Below are positions 33,818 to 42,229 of a DNA stretch of 64,000 nucleotides, one piece after another (position 1 is the stretch's first letter; every line of letters starts with the position of its first letter). The position numbers and the translations under genes were made by a program. Source of the stretch: Streptomyces sp. NBC_01454 (GTDB lineage Bacteria > Actinomycetota > Actinomycetes > Streptomycetales > Streptomycetaceae); contig NZ_CP109460.1 in assembly GCF_036227565.1 (NCBI RefSeq), forward strand, positions 6,820,001 through 6,884,000, given 5' to 3'. The notes beneath the pieces are model-generated. The model saw nothing but the letters and a program-made list of their open reading frames with translations, did no database searches and was not told the DNA's origin.

Positions 33818-34246
33818 ATGAATACGCAGAGTAACGGGGGGTCGGGAACCCTGGAGGAGGACGCTCCGGCCGGGCAGCCGCTCGGCTCCAGAGCGCCGCA
33901 CTTCATCAAGCGCTCCCGGCCGCTGCACCTGAGCTGGCAGGTCGGAGTCTTCGTCGTCGGACTCGCGGTCGTCGTGGCCGGCGTGATCATGCTGCCGCTG
34001 CCGGGACCGGGCTGGCTGGTGATCTTCGGCGGTATGGCGATCTGGGCGACGGAGTTCGTCTGGGCCCAGCTGGTGCTGCGCTGGACCAAGCACAAGGTCA
34101 CCGAAGCGGCCCACAAGGCGCTCGACCCCAAGGTGCGCCGGCGCAACATCATTCTGACCGTCATCGGCCTGGTGATCATCGCGGCGGCGCTCGCGGTCTA
34201 TGTGTGGAAGTTCGGCCTCGCGATGCCGTGGAACGTTTCCGAGTGA
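33818..34246 (+). CDS. PGPGW-motif membrane protein (TIGR02611-like)
   Basis: A 142-residue protein with a polar N-terminus (~45 residues), a first helix (VGVFVVGLAVVVAGVIM), the signature LPLPGPGWLVIFGG leading into a second helix, and a third helix at the C-terminus (ILTVIGLVIIAAALAVYVW). The PGPGW motif is characteristic of a widespread actinobacterial membrane family of unknown role. It is divergent from ssgB, sharing ~190 bases of upstream DNA. The ATG start lacks a strong ribosome site. Confidence 0.85.
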   Translation: MNTQSNGGSGTLEEDAPAGQPLGSRAPHFIKRSRPLHLSWQVGVFVVGLAVVVAGVIMLPLPGPGWLVIFGGMAIWATEFVWAQLVLRWTKHKVTEAAHKALDPKVRRRNIILTVIGLVIIAAALAVYVWKFGLAMPWNVSE

Positions 34247-34300
34247 CCGGGAAATGGTCAGAAGTGCCTGTCGGCGTGGGGTAATGTTGGCCGTGCGCCC

Positions 34301-34372
34301 GGGCGATTAGCTCAGTGGGAGAGCGCTTCGTTCACACCGAAGAGGTCACTGGTTCGAACCCAGTATCGCCCA
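34301..34372 (+). tRNA. tRNA-Val (CAC), copy 1
   Basis: A 72-nt cloverleaf. Acceptor GGGCGAT/ATCGCCC, discriminator A, anticodon loop TTCACAC giving CAC (reads GUG), T-loop GGTTCGAACC. TAATGT at 34282-34287 is a possible -10. CCA not encoded. Confidence 0.95.
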
Positions 34373-34380
34373 CCCCGGAC

Positions 34381-34413
34381 GACGGCCCGGAGACTTCAAG
34401 TCTCCGGGCCGTC
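34381..34413 (+). terminator. Terminator after tRNA-Val
   Basis: A 14-bp stem (GACGGCCCGGAGAC and complement) around TTCAA, starting 8 nt after the tRNA. Confidence 0.8.
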
Positions 34414-34459
34414 GCGCTTGTTGGACGGGTGCGCCGTCCCGGGGGCGCACACTGGGATC

Positions 34460-34921
34460 ATGTCTGACTGGTCACGCCGTCTGCATCGCTACCGCTTCCG
34501 CACCGTCTGGTTGCTCCCCGCGTCGCCGACCGTCGTCTATGCGGTCCTCGAACGCGCCGAGGCCTACCCGTGCTGGTGGCCACAGGTCCGCGAGGTGACC
34601 CCGCTCGACGACCGCAGCGGGATCGTCCGGTTCCGGTCCCTGCTGCCCTACGACCTGACGGTGGTGGCGAGCGAGCGGGTACGGGACCCCGGCAGCGGGA
34701 CGCTGGAGATCGCGATGCGCGGGGATCTGGCCGGCTGGGCGCGCTGGACGGTGGTGCCCGGGGCGGGCGGCACCCGTGTCGTCTTCGAGCAGGACGTCGA
34801 GCTCTGCAGGCCGCTGCTGCGGCGGTTCGCGCTGCTGGGGCGGCCGGCCTTCCTCGCCAACCACGCGCTGATGATGCGGGCCGGGCGGCGCGGCCTGGCC
34901 GCCTGGCTGGCCCGTGGATGA
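34460..34921 (+). CDS. SRPBCC/START-fold (polyketide cyclase-like) protein
   Basis: A 153-residue small-molecule-binding fold protein. The helix-grip pattern is visible: an N-terminal strand FRTVWLLPASPTVVYAVLERAEAYPCWWPQV (domain opening typical of SRPBCC), strands in the middle, and the long C-terminal helix PAFLANHALMMRAGRRGLAAWLARG. Start ATG in MSDWSRRLHRYR. Ligand unknown. It lies between two identical tRNA-Val genes and is probably an independent unit. Confidence 0.82.
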   Translation: MSDWSRRLHRYRFRTVWLLPASPTVVYAVLERAEAYPCWWPQVREVTPLDDRSGIVRFRSLLPYDLTVVASERVRDPGSGTLEIAMRGDLAGWARWTVVPGAGGTRVVFEQDVELCRPLLRRFALLGRPAFLANHALMMRAGRRGLAAWLARG

Positions 34922-34972
34922 GCCGCGCCGGGCGCCCCGGAGGACGGCCCGGGGGCGCCCGGGAAGAGGAAT

Positions 34973-35002
34973 TTGATGCCGGGCCCGAGAGGACTGTATT
35001 GT
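34973..35002 (+). promoter_or_regulatory. Candidate promoter of second tRNA-Val (CAC)
   Basis: TTGATG (34973-34978) and TATTGT (34997-35002) with an 18-bp spacer. The predicted start is about 28 nt before the tRNA. Confidence 0.5.
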
Positions 35003-35037
35003 TCTGCTCGTTCGCGGGGGGAGCCCCGCCGACACCC

Positions 35038-35109
35038 GGGCGATTAGCTCAGTGGGAGAGCGCTTCGTTCACACCGAAGAGGTCACTGGTTCGAACCCAG
35101 TATCGCCCA
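35038..35109 (+). tRNA. tRNA-Val (CAC), copy 2
   Basis: Identical over its 72 nt to the tRNA at 34301. Acceptor GGGCGAT/ATCGCCC, anticodon CAC. Separate promoter and terminator, so the two copies are independent units flanking the SRPBCC gene. Confidence 0.95.
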
Positions 35110-35119
35110 CCGGGATCAG

Positions 35120-35154
35120 GAACCGGGCCGCCAAAAGGCGGTCCGGTTCTTTTT
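35120..35154 (+). terminator. Classical terminator after tRNA-Val copy 2
   Basis: A 13-bp stem with one G-U pair (GAACCGGGCCGCC and partner), AAAA loop and a TTTTT tail at 35150-35154. Confidence 0.88.
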
Positions 35155-35223
35155 GTTGGAGAACGCCGTCCGGGAATTCCCGCCAGGCTTTGCCGGCCGG
35201 GCCCGGAAATCGCTGAGGGGCAA

Positions 35224-35952
35224 TCAGGCCGCGGCAGGGAGATCCGGTCGCACCGGCCAATGGGGATCGACGGTCTCGGGGCTGCCGCTGCGGGCGAACC
35301 ACGCCTGAAGTCCACGGGCCTGTGCCGCGTGCCAGACGGCCTGGCGGGTGTGCAGCTCGGCCGGGTGCAGCCCCTCCAGGCGGTCGGCGAAGCGGTGGCC
35401 CAGGGCCCTGACGACCAGGAGTGCGGCGAGCGCGTCGGCGGCGGCCTCATGGGCGTCGGTCAGCTCGATCTCGTAATGCGCACACAGATCGGTGAGCGTC
35501 CGGCGGCCCTTGCGGTAGCGGTCCAGGTGTTTGTCGAGGACCCGGGGGTCCAGGACGCGCAGCGGATGGCCGCCCAGGTAGGCGTCGAGCGAGCTGGCGC
35601 GGTGCCGCCTCAACTCGCGTTGCAGAAGGGTGAGGTCGAACGGGGCGTTCATCACGACCAGCGGGCGGCCGGCCACCGACTGGGCGGCCAGGGCGCGCGC
35701 GATCTCCTCCAGCACCGGCGCCGGCCAGCGGCCGTGCAGGGCGAGATGGTCGGCCGTCAGGCCGTGCACGGCCGTCGCGGCCTCGGGTATCGCGACGCCC
35801 GGGTTGATCAGCCAGCGGGTGACCCGGGGCGCGGAGCGCGGGGTCTCCTGGACCACCAGGGCGGCGGAGACGATGCGGTCCCGCTCGACGTCGATGCCCG
35901 TGGTCTCGGTGTCGAAGGCGGCAAGCGGACCGTCATACCAGCACGGCATCAT
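35224..35952 (-). CDS. DnaQ-like 3'-5' exonuclease
   Basis: A 242-residue DEDDh exonuclease. Motif ExoI AAFDTETTGID (~12), ExoII VVMNAPFDLTLLQREL (~107), ExoIII LTDAHEAAADALA (~170, His and Asp). A ~50-residue C-terminal extension after the nuclease core is specific to the actinobacterial group. GAGGAG lies 5 nt before the ATGATG start. It is not part of a polymerase III operon; roles could be RNA or DNA end trimming. It is divergent from the DUF4365 gene. Confidence 0.88.
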   Translation of the reverse strand: MMPCWYDGPLAAFDTETTGIDVERDRIVSAALVVQETPRSAPRVTRWLINPGVAIPEAATAVHGLTADHLALHGRWPAPVLEEIARALAAQSVAGRPLVVMNAPFDLTLLQRELRRHRASSLDAYLGGHPLRVLDPRVLDKHLDRYRKGRRTLTDLCAHYEIELTDAHEAAADALAALLVVRALGHRFADRLEGLHPAELHTRQAVWHAAQARGLQAWFARSGSPETVDPHWPVRPDLPAAA

Positions 35953-36149
35953 CCCAACTCCTCGCGCTCGTACAGCGGATGACGTGCGCGCCATCCCGAC
36001 CTGGTGATACCCGAGCGGCCCGGTGGTCGAACCGTCCTTGTTTGCGGACCACTTGACGGGGAGACAACCAGAGGGACGGGCCGGCGCGGAGGAGCCCCCT
36101 GCCCGTCGGCCCCACTCATCGATCGGTACAGCCCGGAAGGCCTTGAGCG

Positions 36150-36737
36150 ATGACGCTCGCGCAGCCCGAACCGGGCGGGCTGTCCCCCGCAAGCGGGAGG
36201 TACCCCCAGCCCGCCATCACCCCGCAGCGCGGCGGACTCGCGACCACCGCCTGTATGGAGACCCTTCAGGTGGGATATCTGCACGCGGTCGCCGCCGCCT
36301 CCGGATGCTCGCTGGCGCAGCCCTTCCCGGACAACGGAATCGACTGGCACGTCAGCCATGGCGCGCCCGGCCACACCGTCGACGACGAGGTCACCATCAA
36401 GGTGCAGCTCAAGTGCACCTACCAGACCGCACCCCGCCCGCCGGGGCCGACCTTCGCCTTCACCCTCGACAACGACCATCTGGTGAAGCTGGCCCGTACC
36501 CCCGTCACGGTGCACAAGATCCTGGTCGTGATGCTGGTCCCGCGGACCCAGGAGGACTGGCTGAGGGCCTCGCACGACCGTCTCGAACTGCGGCATTGCT
36601 GCTACTGGATCAATCTGGCCGGCCACCCGGTGACCGGCCGGCGCAGGACCACCGTGCGGATTCCGACCACGCGGATCTTCGACGACCGCGCGCTCTGCGA
36701 GATCATGACGCGGGTCGGGGCGGGAGGGAGACCCTGA
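36150..36737 (+). CDS. DUF4365-like protein
   Basis: A 195-residue protein. The central segment DNGIDWHVSH to VTIKVQLKCTYQ resembles the DUF4365 pattern (Asp followed by Q-x-K), a fold related to restriction-endonuclease-like nucleases; catalytic activity is not shown. The N-terminal ~35 residues include a stretch encoded by a repeat-like sequence (CGGGAGGTACCCC, 36194-36206), so this end is probably not functional core. Its stop overlaps the start of the next gene (TGATG), so the two form an operon of unknown role. Confidence 0.72.
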   Translation: MTLAQPEPGGLSPASGRYPQPAITPQRGGLATTACMETLQVGYLHAVAAASGCSLAQPFPDNGIDWHVSHGAPGHTVDDEVTIKVQLKCTYQTAPRPPGPTFAFTLDNDHLVKLARTPVTVHKILVVMLVPRTQEDWLRASHDRLELRHCCYWINLAGHPVTGRRRTTVRIPTTRIFDDRALCEIMTRVGAGGRP

Positions 36738-37915
36738 TGTACCGGCCGACCGATGATCACGATGCGCGGCTGCTGGATCCCGCGCAGCTCGACCCGGCGG
36801 TGCTCGGCGCGCTGCTGGCGCGGCACGGCTGGCGTCGCCGGGGCGGGGCCGCCGGCCACTACGCCCGGTGGACGCCGCCCGGCGGCGCGGCCGGCACCAG
36901 CCTGCTGGTGCCGCACGACCGCCGCTTCCCCGACAGCGGGGAGCTGCTCGCGGAGGCGCTGGCGGCGCTGGCGCAGAGCGCCGCGCCCTCCGCCCGCGAG
37001 GTGCTGATGGGGCTCGCGGTGCCCAGTGACGAGGTGCGCTGGGAGCGCGCGGTCCCCGACGGCGGCTCGGGGGCCGCGCACTGGGCGGCGCAGGAGCAAC
37101 TGCGCGGGGCGGCCCGCTCGATGCTGGTCGCCGGGGCGCTGGGGACGTACGGCCGGGCCGGCTACTACGGCGCCCGGCACCGGCGGCAGGCCGAGGCGTT
37201 CCTGGGCGAGGTGCTGGTCGGTCCGGCGGTGGCCGAGCGCCGGCTGACCGCGTTCGTCCCGGTACGCGGGGGGCGCGGTGCGGTCGCCGGGTTGCAGCGG
37301 GCGCTGCACGCGGCCCGGGACGCCACCGACTACCAGCGGGCCACCGGCGGGATGGAGGCGTTCGACGCGGCGGTCGCGCTGGGCGTCTGCCATGAGCTGG
37401 TCCAGGCGCTGATCGCGCTGGTGCGGGACGCGGAAGGGGCGCGGGTCTCGGTCGAGTGGTCACCGGGCGCCGGCGCCCCGGCCGGCTGTCCGGCCCGGCC
37501 CGAAGCGGTGGAGTTCTCGCCCGGCGATCTGCCCGCGCTGCAGCAGGCCGCCCAGCGGTACGTGCGGGCGGAGCCGTCGCTGCCGGTGCGGGTGACCGGC
37601 GCGGTGGTACGGCTGCGCAGGGAGCGCCCGGGCGGGCCCGGCACGGTGCGGCTGCGGGTGATCACCGGTGCGGACGTGGTGCAGGTGCGGGTCGCGCTGG
37701 GGGAGGAGGACTACCGCATCGCCGGGCATGCGCATCTGGTGGGGCTGCCGGTGCGGGTGACCGGGCGGCTGGAGAGCCGGGGCGGGTTCCGCCGGATCAC
37801 CGGCGGCCGCGATGTCACGCCCGTACAGGTCGACGAGGCCGAGCGGGACCGGCTGCTGAAGTCCCTCCAGGAGAATCTCGACTTCTTCGAGGAGGCCTGC
37901 GGCGCGGAGGACTGA
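36737..37915 (+). CDS. Hypothetical 392-residue protein coupled to DUF4365 gene
   Basis: Starts MYRPTDDHDARLLDPAQLDPAVL and is predominantly helical and acidic/Ala-rich in the first 250 residues. The C-terminal ~110 residues are strand-rich with an OB- or beta-barrel-like pattern (VRVTGAVVRLRRE, VRLRVITGADVVQVRVAL, PVRVTGRLESRGGFRRI) ending FFEEACGAED. No signal peptide or membrane segment. The start overlaps the DUF4365 stop by one base and has GGGAGGGA upstream. I do not recognise the family; coupling suggests it works with the DUF4365 protein. Confidence 0.7.
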   Translation: MYRPTDDHDARLLDPAQLDPAVLGALLARHGWRRRGGAAGHYARWTPPGGAAGTSLLVPHDRRFPDSGELLAEALAALAQSAAPSAREVLMGLAVPSDEVRWERAVPDGGSGAAHWAAQEQLRGAARSMLVAGALGTYGRAGYYGARHRRQAEAFLGEVLVGPAVAERRLTAFVPVRGGRGAVAGLQRALHAARDATDYQRATGGMEAFDAAVALGVCHELVQALIALVRDAEGARVSVEWSPGAGAPAGCPARPEAVEFSPGDLPALQQAAQRYVRAEPSLPVRVTGAVVRLRRERPGGPGTVRLRVITGADVVQVRVALGEEDYRIAGHAHLVGLPVRVTGRLESRGGFRRITGGRDVTPVQVDEAERDRLLKSLQENLDFFEEACGAED

Positions 37916-38027
37916 GCGCCTGCGCGCGGGGGTGGTGAAACCGTTTCGCGGTCCGGTCCGCAGGCTCGGTACGATTCTGCTGCGCAGCAATCGCTGACGC
38001 GCAAGAGACATGAGTCAGGAGAGACCG

Positions 38028-40010
38028 GTGTCAGACGTCCGTGTGACCGTTCCACGCGATTCCGAGCGGGAAGAACGCGTGGTGACCACGGGCACTACGG
38101 CCGCCGACCTCTTCCAGGGTGAGCGCAGTGTCGTCGCCGCGCGAGTGGCCGGGCAGCTGAAGGACCTCGCGTACGAGATCGCCGACGGCGACGAGGTCGA
38201 GCCCGTCGACATCACCTCCGAGGACGGTCTGAACATCCTGCGGCACTCCACCGCGCATGTGATGGCGCAGGCCGTGCAGGAGCTGTTCCCGGAGGCGAAG
38301 CTCGGCATCGGCCCGCCGATCAAGGACGGCTTCTACTACGACTTCGACGTCGAGACCCCCTTCCACCCGGACGATCTCAAGCGCATCGAGAAGAAGATGC
38401 AGGAGATCCAGAAGCGCGGGCAGAAGTTCGCGCGCCGGGCGGTCAGCGATGGCGCCGCGCGCGAGGAGCTGGCGGACGAGCCGTACAAGCTCGAACTGAT
38501 CGGGCTCAAGGGCTCCGCCGCGGACGCCGCCGAGGGCGCCTCCGCCGAGGTCGGCGCCGGCGAGCTGACCATCTACGACAACCTCGATGGCAAGACCGGC
38601 GAGCTGTGCTGGAAGGACCTCTGCCGCGGCCCGCACCTGCCCAACACCCGCGCCATCCCGGCGTTCAAGCTGATGCGCTCGGCCGCCGCGTACTGGCGCG
38701 GCAGCGAGAAGAACAAGCAGCTCCAGCGGATCTACGGCACCGCCTGGCCGACCAAGGACGAGCTCAAGGCGCATCTGGAGTTCCTCGCCGAGGCCGAGAA
38801 GCGCGATCACCGCAAGCTGGGGTCGGAGCTGGATCTGTTCTCCTTCCCGGAGGAGCTCGGCCCGGGCCTCGCCGTCTTCCACCCCAAGGGCGGCGTCGTC
38901 CGCAAGGTGATGGAGGACTACTCCCGCCGGCGGCACGAGGTCTCCGGCTACGAGTTCGTGAACACCCCGCACCTCTCGAAGGAGCGCCTCTTCGAGATCT
39001 CCGGGCATCTGCCGCACTACGGCGAGTCGATGTTCCCGGCCATCGAGTTCGACGAGCAGAACTACCGCCTCAAGGCGATGAACTGCCCGATGCACAACCT
39101 GATCTTCAAGTCCCGCGGCCGCTCCTACCGTGAACTGCCGCTGCGTCTCTTCGAGTTCGGGACGGTCTACCGCTACGAGAAGTCGGGCGTCGTGCATGGC
39201 CTGACCCGCTCGCGCGGCTTCACCCAGGACGATTCGCACATCTACTGCACCAAGGAGCAGATGCCGGAGGAGCTCGACACGCTCCTCACCTTCGTGCTCG
39301 ACCTGTTGCGCGACTACGGCCTGAACGAGTTCGAGCTGGAGCTGTCCACCCGCGACCCGGAGTCGGACAAGTTCATCGGCTCGGACGAGGACTGGGAGGA
39401 GGCCACCGAGGCGCTGCGCCAGGCTGCCGAGAAGCAGGGCCTGCCGCTGGTCCCGGACCCGGGCGGCGCCGCGTACTACGGCCCGAAGATCTCGGTGCAG
39501 GCGAAGGACGCGATCGGGCGGTCCTGGCAGATGTCGACTCTGCAGGTCGACTTCAACCAGCCCAAGCGGTTCGGCCTGGAGTACACCGCGGCGGACGGCT
39601 CCAAGCAGCAGCCGGTCATGCTGCACCGCGCGCTCTTCGGCTCGATCGAGCGTTTCTTCGGCGTGCTGCTGGAGCACTACGCGGGCGCGTTCCCGGCCTG
39701 GCTGGCGCCGGTGCAGGCGACCTGCATCCCGATCGGTGACGCCCACGTCCCCTACCTCCAGGAGTTCGCCGCCCAGGCGAAGGCCAAGGGGCTGCGCATC
39801 GAGGTGGACGCCTCCTCGGACCGGATGCAGAAGAAGATCCGCAACGCGCAGAAGTCCAAGGTCCCGTTCATGGTCATCGCCGGTGACGAGGACATGGAGG
39901 CCGGCGCGGTCTCCTTCCGTTACCGCGACGGTTCGCAGAAGAACGGCATTCCGCGGGACGAGGCGATCGCCGAGATCCTGGACGTCGTGGAGCGCCGCCT
40001 CCAGGTGTGA
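38028..40010 (+). CDS. thrS: Threonyl-tRNA synthetase
   Basis: Charges tRNA-Thr. 660 residues with the full bacterial layout: TGS domain (~1-65), editing domain with [11 protein letters not shown] (~72), class II catalytic core with the zinc Cys in MNCPMHN (~351), motif 2 [11 protein letters not shown] and motif 3 [15 protein letters not shown], then the anticodon-binding domain ([13 protein letters not shown] to the end). GTG 38028 is favoured by AGGAGAG and by the SDVRV start of homologues, rather than an ATG six codons earlier. TACGAT at 37970-37975 may be the -10. No T-box is seen in the 112-bp leader. Confidence 0.96.
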   Translation: MSDVRVTVPRDSEREERVVTTGTTAADLFQGERSVVAARVAGQLKDLAYEIADGDEVEPVDITSEDGLNILRHSTAHVMAQAVQELFPEAKLGIGPPIKDGFYYDFDVETPFHPDDLKRIEKKMQEIQKRGQKFARRAVSDGAAREELADEPYKLELIGLKGSAADAAEGASAEVGAGELTIYDNLDGKTGELCWKDLCRGPHLPNTRAIPAFKLMRSAAAYWRGSEKNKQLQRIYGTAWPTKDELKAHLEFLAEAEKRDHRKLGSELDLFSFPEELGPGLAVFHPKGGVVRKVMEDYSRRRHEVSGYEFVNTPHLSKERLFEISGHLPHYGESMFPAIEFDEQNYRLKAMNCPMHNLIFKSRGRSYRELPLRLFEFGTVYRYEKSGVVHGLTRSRGFTQDDSHIYCTKEQMPEELDTLLTFVLDLLRDYGLNEFELELSTRDPESDKFIGSDEDWEEATEALRQAAEKQGLPLVPDPGGAAYYGPKISVQAKDAIGRSWQMSTLQVDFNQPKRFGLEYTAADGSKQQPVMLHRALFGSIERFFGVLLEHYAGAFPAWLAPVQATCIPIGDAHVPYLQEFAAQAKAKGLRIEVDASSDRMQKKIRNAQKSKVPFMVIAGDEDMEAGAVSFRYRDGSQKNGIPRDEAIAEILDVVERRLQV

Positions 40011-40029
40011 CGCCCGGCAGATGAGCGGT

Positions 40030-40063
40030 GGGGCCCCGGCGAGCGATCCGCTCCCGGGGCCCC
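40030..40063. terminator. Bidirectional terminator thrS / channel gene
   Basis: GGGGCCCCGG (40030-40039) pairs with CCGGGGCCCC (40054-40063) and an inner GAGCG/CGCTC extends it to 15 bp with one bulged base. Confidence 0.82.
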
Positions 40064-40064
40064 G

Positions 40065-40706
40065 TCATGTCTCGCCGTCCTGCCGGAAGCGACGCAGCAG
40101 CCAGGAGGAGAAGGAGCCCACTACCGCGCCGACCAGCGCCACCCCGAGGAACATCAGCCCCACCGCGACCACCCGGCCGCGCGGGGTGACGGGGGTGGCG
40201 TCCCCGTACCCCGTCGTCGTCAGGGTCGAGCAGGCCCACCACACCGCGTCGCCGAAGCTGTGGATGTTCGCGCCCGGGGCGGAGCGCTCGTCGTGGTAGA
40301 CGGCCAGGCTGGCCGCGAAGCCCAGGAGCAGCGAGGTGAGCCCCGTGTACAGCATCACCCGTGCTTCGAGGATGAGCTGCGGATGGTCCCGGCGCCGCTG
40401 CATCCGCTCGTGCATGTCCACGATCCGCAGCGGCCGCAGCAGGGGCAGCACGGTCACGATCAGATCCAGCCAGCGGGTGCGCAGGAAGTGCCGACGGTCG
40501 TTGCTGTAGGCCAGTCGCGCCAGATATTCGGCGACGAAAAAGCCCCAGCTGACGGCGGTGACCAGCTCCCACCAGGTCTCCCAGCCGGGAGAGAGGTCGG
40601 GGACCAGCACCCGGACCGCGTAGGAGGTGAGGAAGAGCAGCGAGGCGACAAGGAGATACGGCTGGGCGGCTTGCTCCCAGTCCCACAGTCGCTGCTCGCT
40701 GTCCAC
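40065..40706 (-). CDS. Voltage-gated-type potassium channel protein
   Basis: A 213-residue ion channel of the Kch/KvAP class. The pore helix and selectivity filter are STLTTTGYGDATPVT (~160). The preceding helices include YAVRVLVPDLSP and an Arg-containing S4-like stretch LLRPLRIVDMHERMQRR, and a last helix follows the filter. No RCK domain; the tail is a short basic WLLRRFRQDGET. GTG 40706 (product MDSEQRLWDWEQ) is preferred over a TTG 18 codons upstream. Convergent with thrS. Confidence 0.85.
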   Translation of the reverse strand: MDSEQRLWDWEQAAQPYLLVASLLFLTSYAVRVLVPDLSPGWETWWELVTAVSWGFFVAEYLARLAYSNDRRHFLRTRWLDLIVTVLPLLRPLRIVDMHERMQRRRDHPQLILEARVMLYTGLTSLLLGFAASLAVYHDERSAPGANIHSFGDAVWWACSTLTTTGYGDATPVTPRGRVVAVGLMFLGVALVGAVVGSFSSWLLRRFRQDGET

Positions 40707-40785
40707 CGCCACAGCATCGCGGAGCGGGTGCTGCCCGGTGCCCCAACGACACGGCGCCAATGGGCGAAGCCATATGCTGGCCCGT

Positions 40786-41331
40786 ATGACAAGCGAGCCG
40801 GAGCAGCAGATCGGAGTAGGGACGCAGGACGCCTTCCAGCGCCTGTGGACGCCCCACCGGATGGCCTACATCCAGGGGGAGAACAAGCCGACCGGCCCGG
40901 GGGCCGGCGACGGCTGTCCGTTCTGCACGATCCCCGAGAAATCGGACGAGGACGGCCTCGTGATCGCGCGCGGTGAGCATGTCTACGCGGTGCTGAACCT
41001 GTACCCGTACAACGGCGGGCACCTCATGATCGTCCCGTTCCGGCATGTCGCCGACTACCCCGATCTGGACGGTCCGGAGACCGCTGAACTCGCCGAATTC
41101 ACCAAGCGGGCGATGACCGCGCTGCGTACCGCGTCCGGGGCGCACGGCTTCAACATCGGGATGAACCAGGGCACGGTCGCCGGCGCCGGCATCGCGGCCC
41201 ACCTCCACCAGCACGTCGTCCCGCGCTGGGGCGGGGACACCAACTTCATGCCGGTGGTCGGCCACACCAAGGTGCTGCCCCAACTTCTCGCCGACACACG
41301 GGCGATGCTCGCCGACGCCTGGCCCGCGTAG
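40786..41331 (+). CDS. HIT-family nucleotide hydrolase/transferase
   Basis: A 181-residue histidine-triad protein. An N-terminal Zn site CPFC (~46) with His residues, then VLNLYPYNGGHLMIVPFRH and the triad HLHQHVVPRWGGD (~139). This matches the actinobacterial Ap4A-phosphorylase-like/HIT group acting on dinucleoside polyphosphates or nucleotide conjugates. TATGCT at 40773-40778 ends 7 nt before the ATG and there is no ribosome site, so the mRNA is probably leaderless. Divergent from the channel gene. Confidence 0.88.
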   Translation: MTSEPEQQIGVGTQDAFQRLWTPHRMAYIQGENKPTGPGAGDGCPFCTIPEKSDEDGLVIARGEHVYAVLNLYPYNGGHLMIVPFRHVADYPDLDGPETAELAEFTKRAMTALRTASGAHGFNIGMNQGTVAGAGIAAHLHQHVVPRWGGDTNFMPVVGHTKVLPQLLADTRAMLADAWPA

Positions 41332-41431
41332 GGCGTCGTCGCCCGGTCCCCGGGACCGCCGTCCGAGGCGACACGCACCAGGGCGAATCGGATAGATCGC
41401 CCTCATTCCGATTAATTGCCCCTCTAATGGG

Positions 41432-42229
41432 GTGGTGACTTCCCTAGATCGCCGTTCCGTGCTGCGCGCGGCCGCCTCGGCCGCGGCCGTCGGCGCGCTC
41501 GCGGGCTGTGACCCGCACCGGGACGAGGACCCCGGCGCCGGGCCGGTCCGCCGGGCGAGCCCTTCCGGGGCGGGCCATCCCGTGCCCGCCCCGGCACACG
41601 CCGCCCGGCCGCCGACCCGGGTGCCCGGTCTGCCCGTGGAGATCGCCCACGGGCCGCGCGACGGCCACGCGGTCGCGCTGACCTTCCATGGCAGGGGCGA
41701 CCCCGAACTGGCGAGGGCGCTGCTGGGCGAGGCCGAGCGGGCCGGTGCCCGGGTCACCGTGCTGGCCATCGGCGACTGGCTCGACGAGCAGCCCGCGATG
41801 GCCCGCCGGGTGCTCGACGGCGGCCATGAGCTGGGCAACCACACCATGCACCACCGCAACATCTGCGCCCTGCCGGCCGCTGAGGCGTACGCCGAGATCA
41901 GCCAGTGCGCGGACCGGCTGCGCGCACTCACCGGGACCATCGGCAGCTGGTTCCGCCCCTCCCAGGCGCAACGGGCCCCGGAGCTGGTGACCAGGCTCGC
42001 CCGCAAGGCCGGCTATCCGCACGTCCTGTCCTACGACGTGGACTCCCTCGACGCGAACGACCCCGGTGCCCCGGCCGTCCGGCGCACGGTCCTGGACTCG
42101 GTCGCACCGGGCTCGGTCGTGAGCCTCCACCTCGGGCACGCCGGCACGGTGGCCGCGCTGCCCCCGATCCTCGACGGCCTCCGCCGGCGCGGTCTGCGCG
42201 CGGTGACGACAACGGAGCTAGTGACGTGA
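41432..42229 (+). CDS. Polysaccharide-deacetylase-like lipoprotein with altered active site
   Basis: A 265-residue exported NodB-fold protein. The N-terminus DRRSVLRAAASAAAVGALAGC combines a twin-arginine pattern with a lipobox (LAGC). In the fold, the metal His pair HELGNHTMHH (~137) and the RPSQ loop are present, but motif 1, normally TFDDGP, reads TFHGRGDP, losing the catalytic Asp pair. It may still bind polymer or use a shifted Asp. The first of two adjacent GTG codons is used. Its stop overlaps the start of the YVTN lipoprotein gene, so they are co-translated. Confidence 0.8.
   Translation: MVTSLDRRSVLRAAASAAAVGALAGCDPHRDEDPGAGPVRRASPSGAGHPVPAPAHAARPPTRVPGLPVEIAHGPRDGHAVALTFHGRGDPELARALLGEAERAGARVTVLAIGDWLDEQPAMARRVLDGGHELGNHTMHHRNICALPAAEAYAEISQCADRLRALTGTIGSWFRPSQAQRAPELVTRLARKAGYPHVLSYDVDSLDANDPGAPAVRRTVLDSVAPGSVVSLHLGHAGTVAALPPILDGLRRRGLRAVTTTELVT

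Noticed and set aside
37916..38027. T-box leader for thrS
   Set aside because: The leader is only 112 bases and lacks the T-box sequence and a specifier-type stem.
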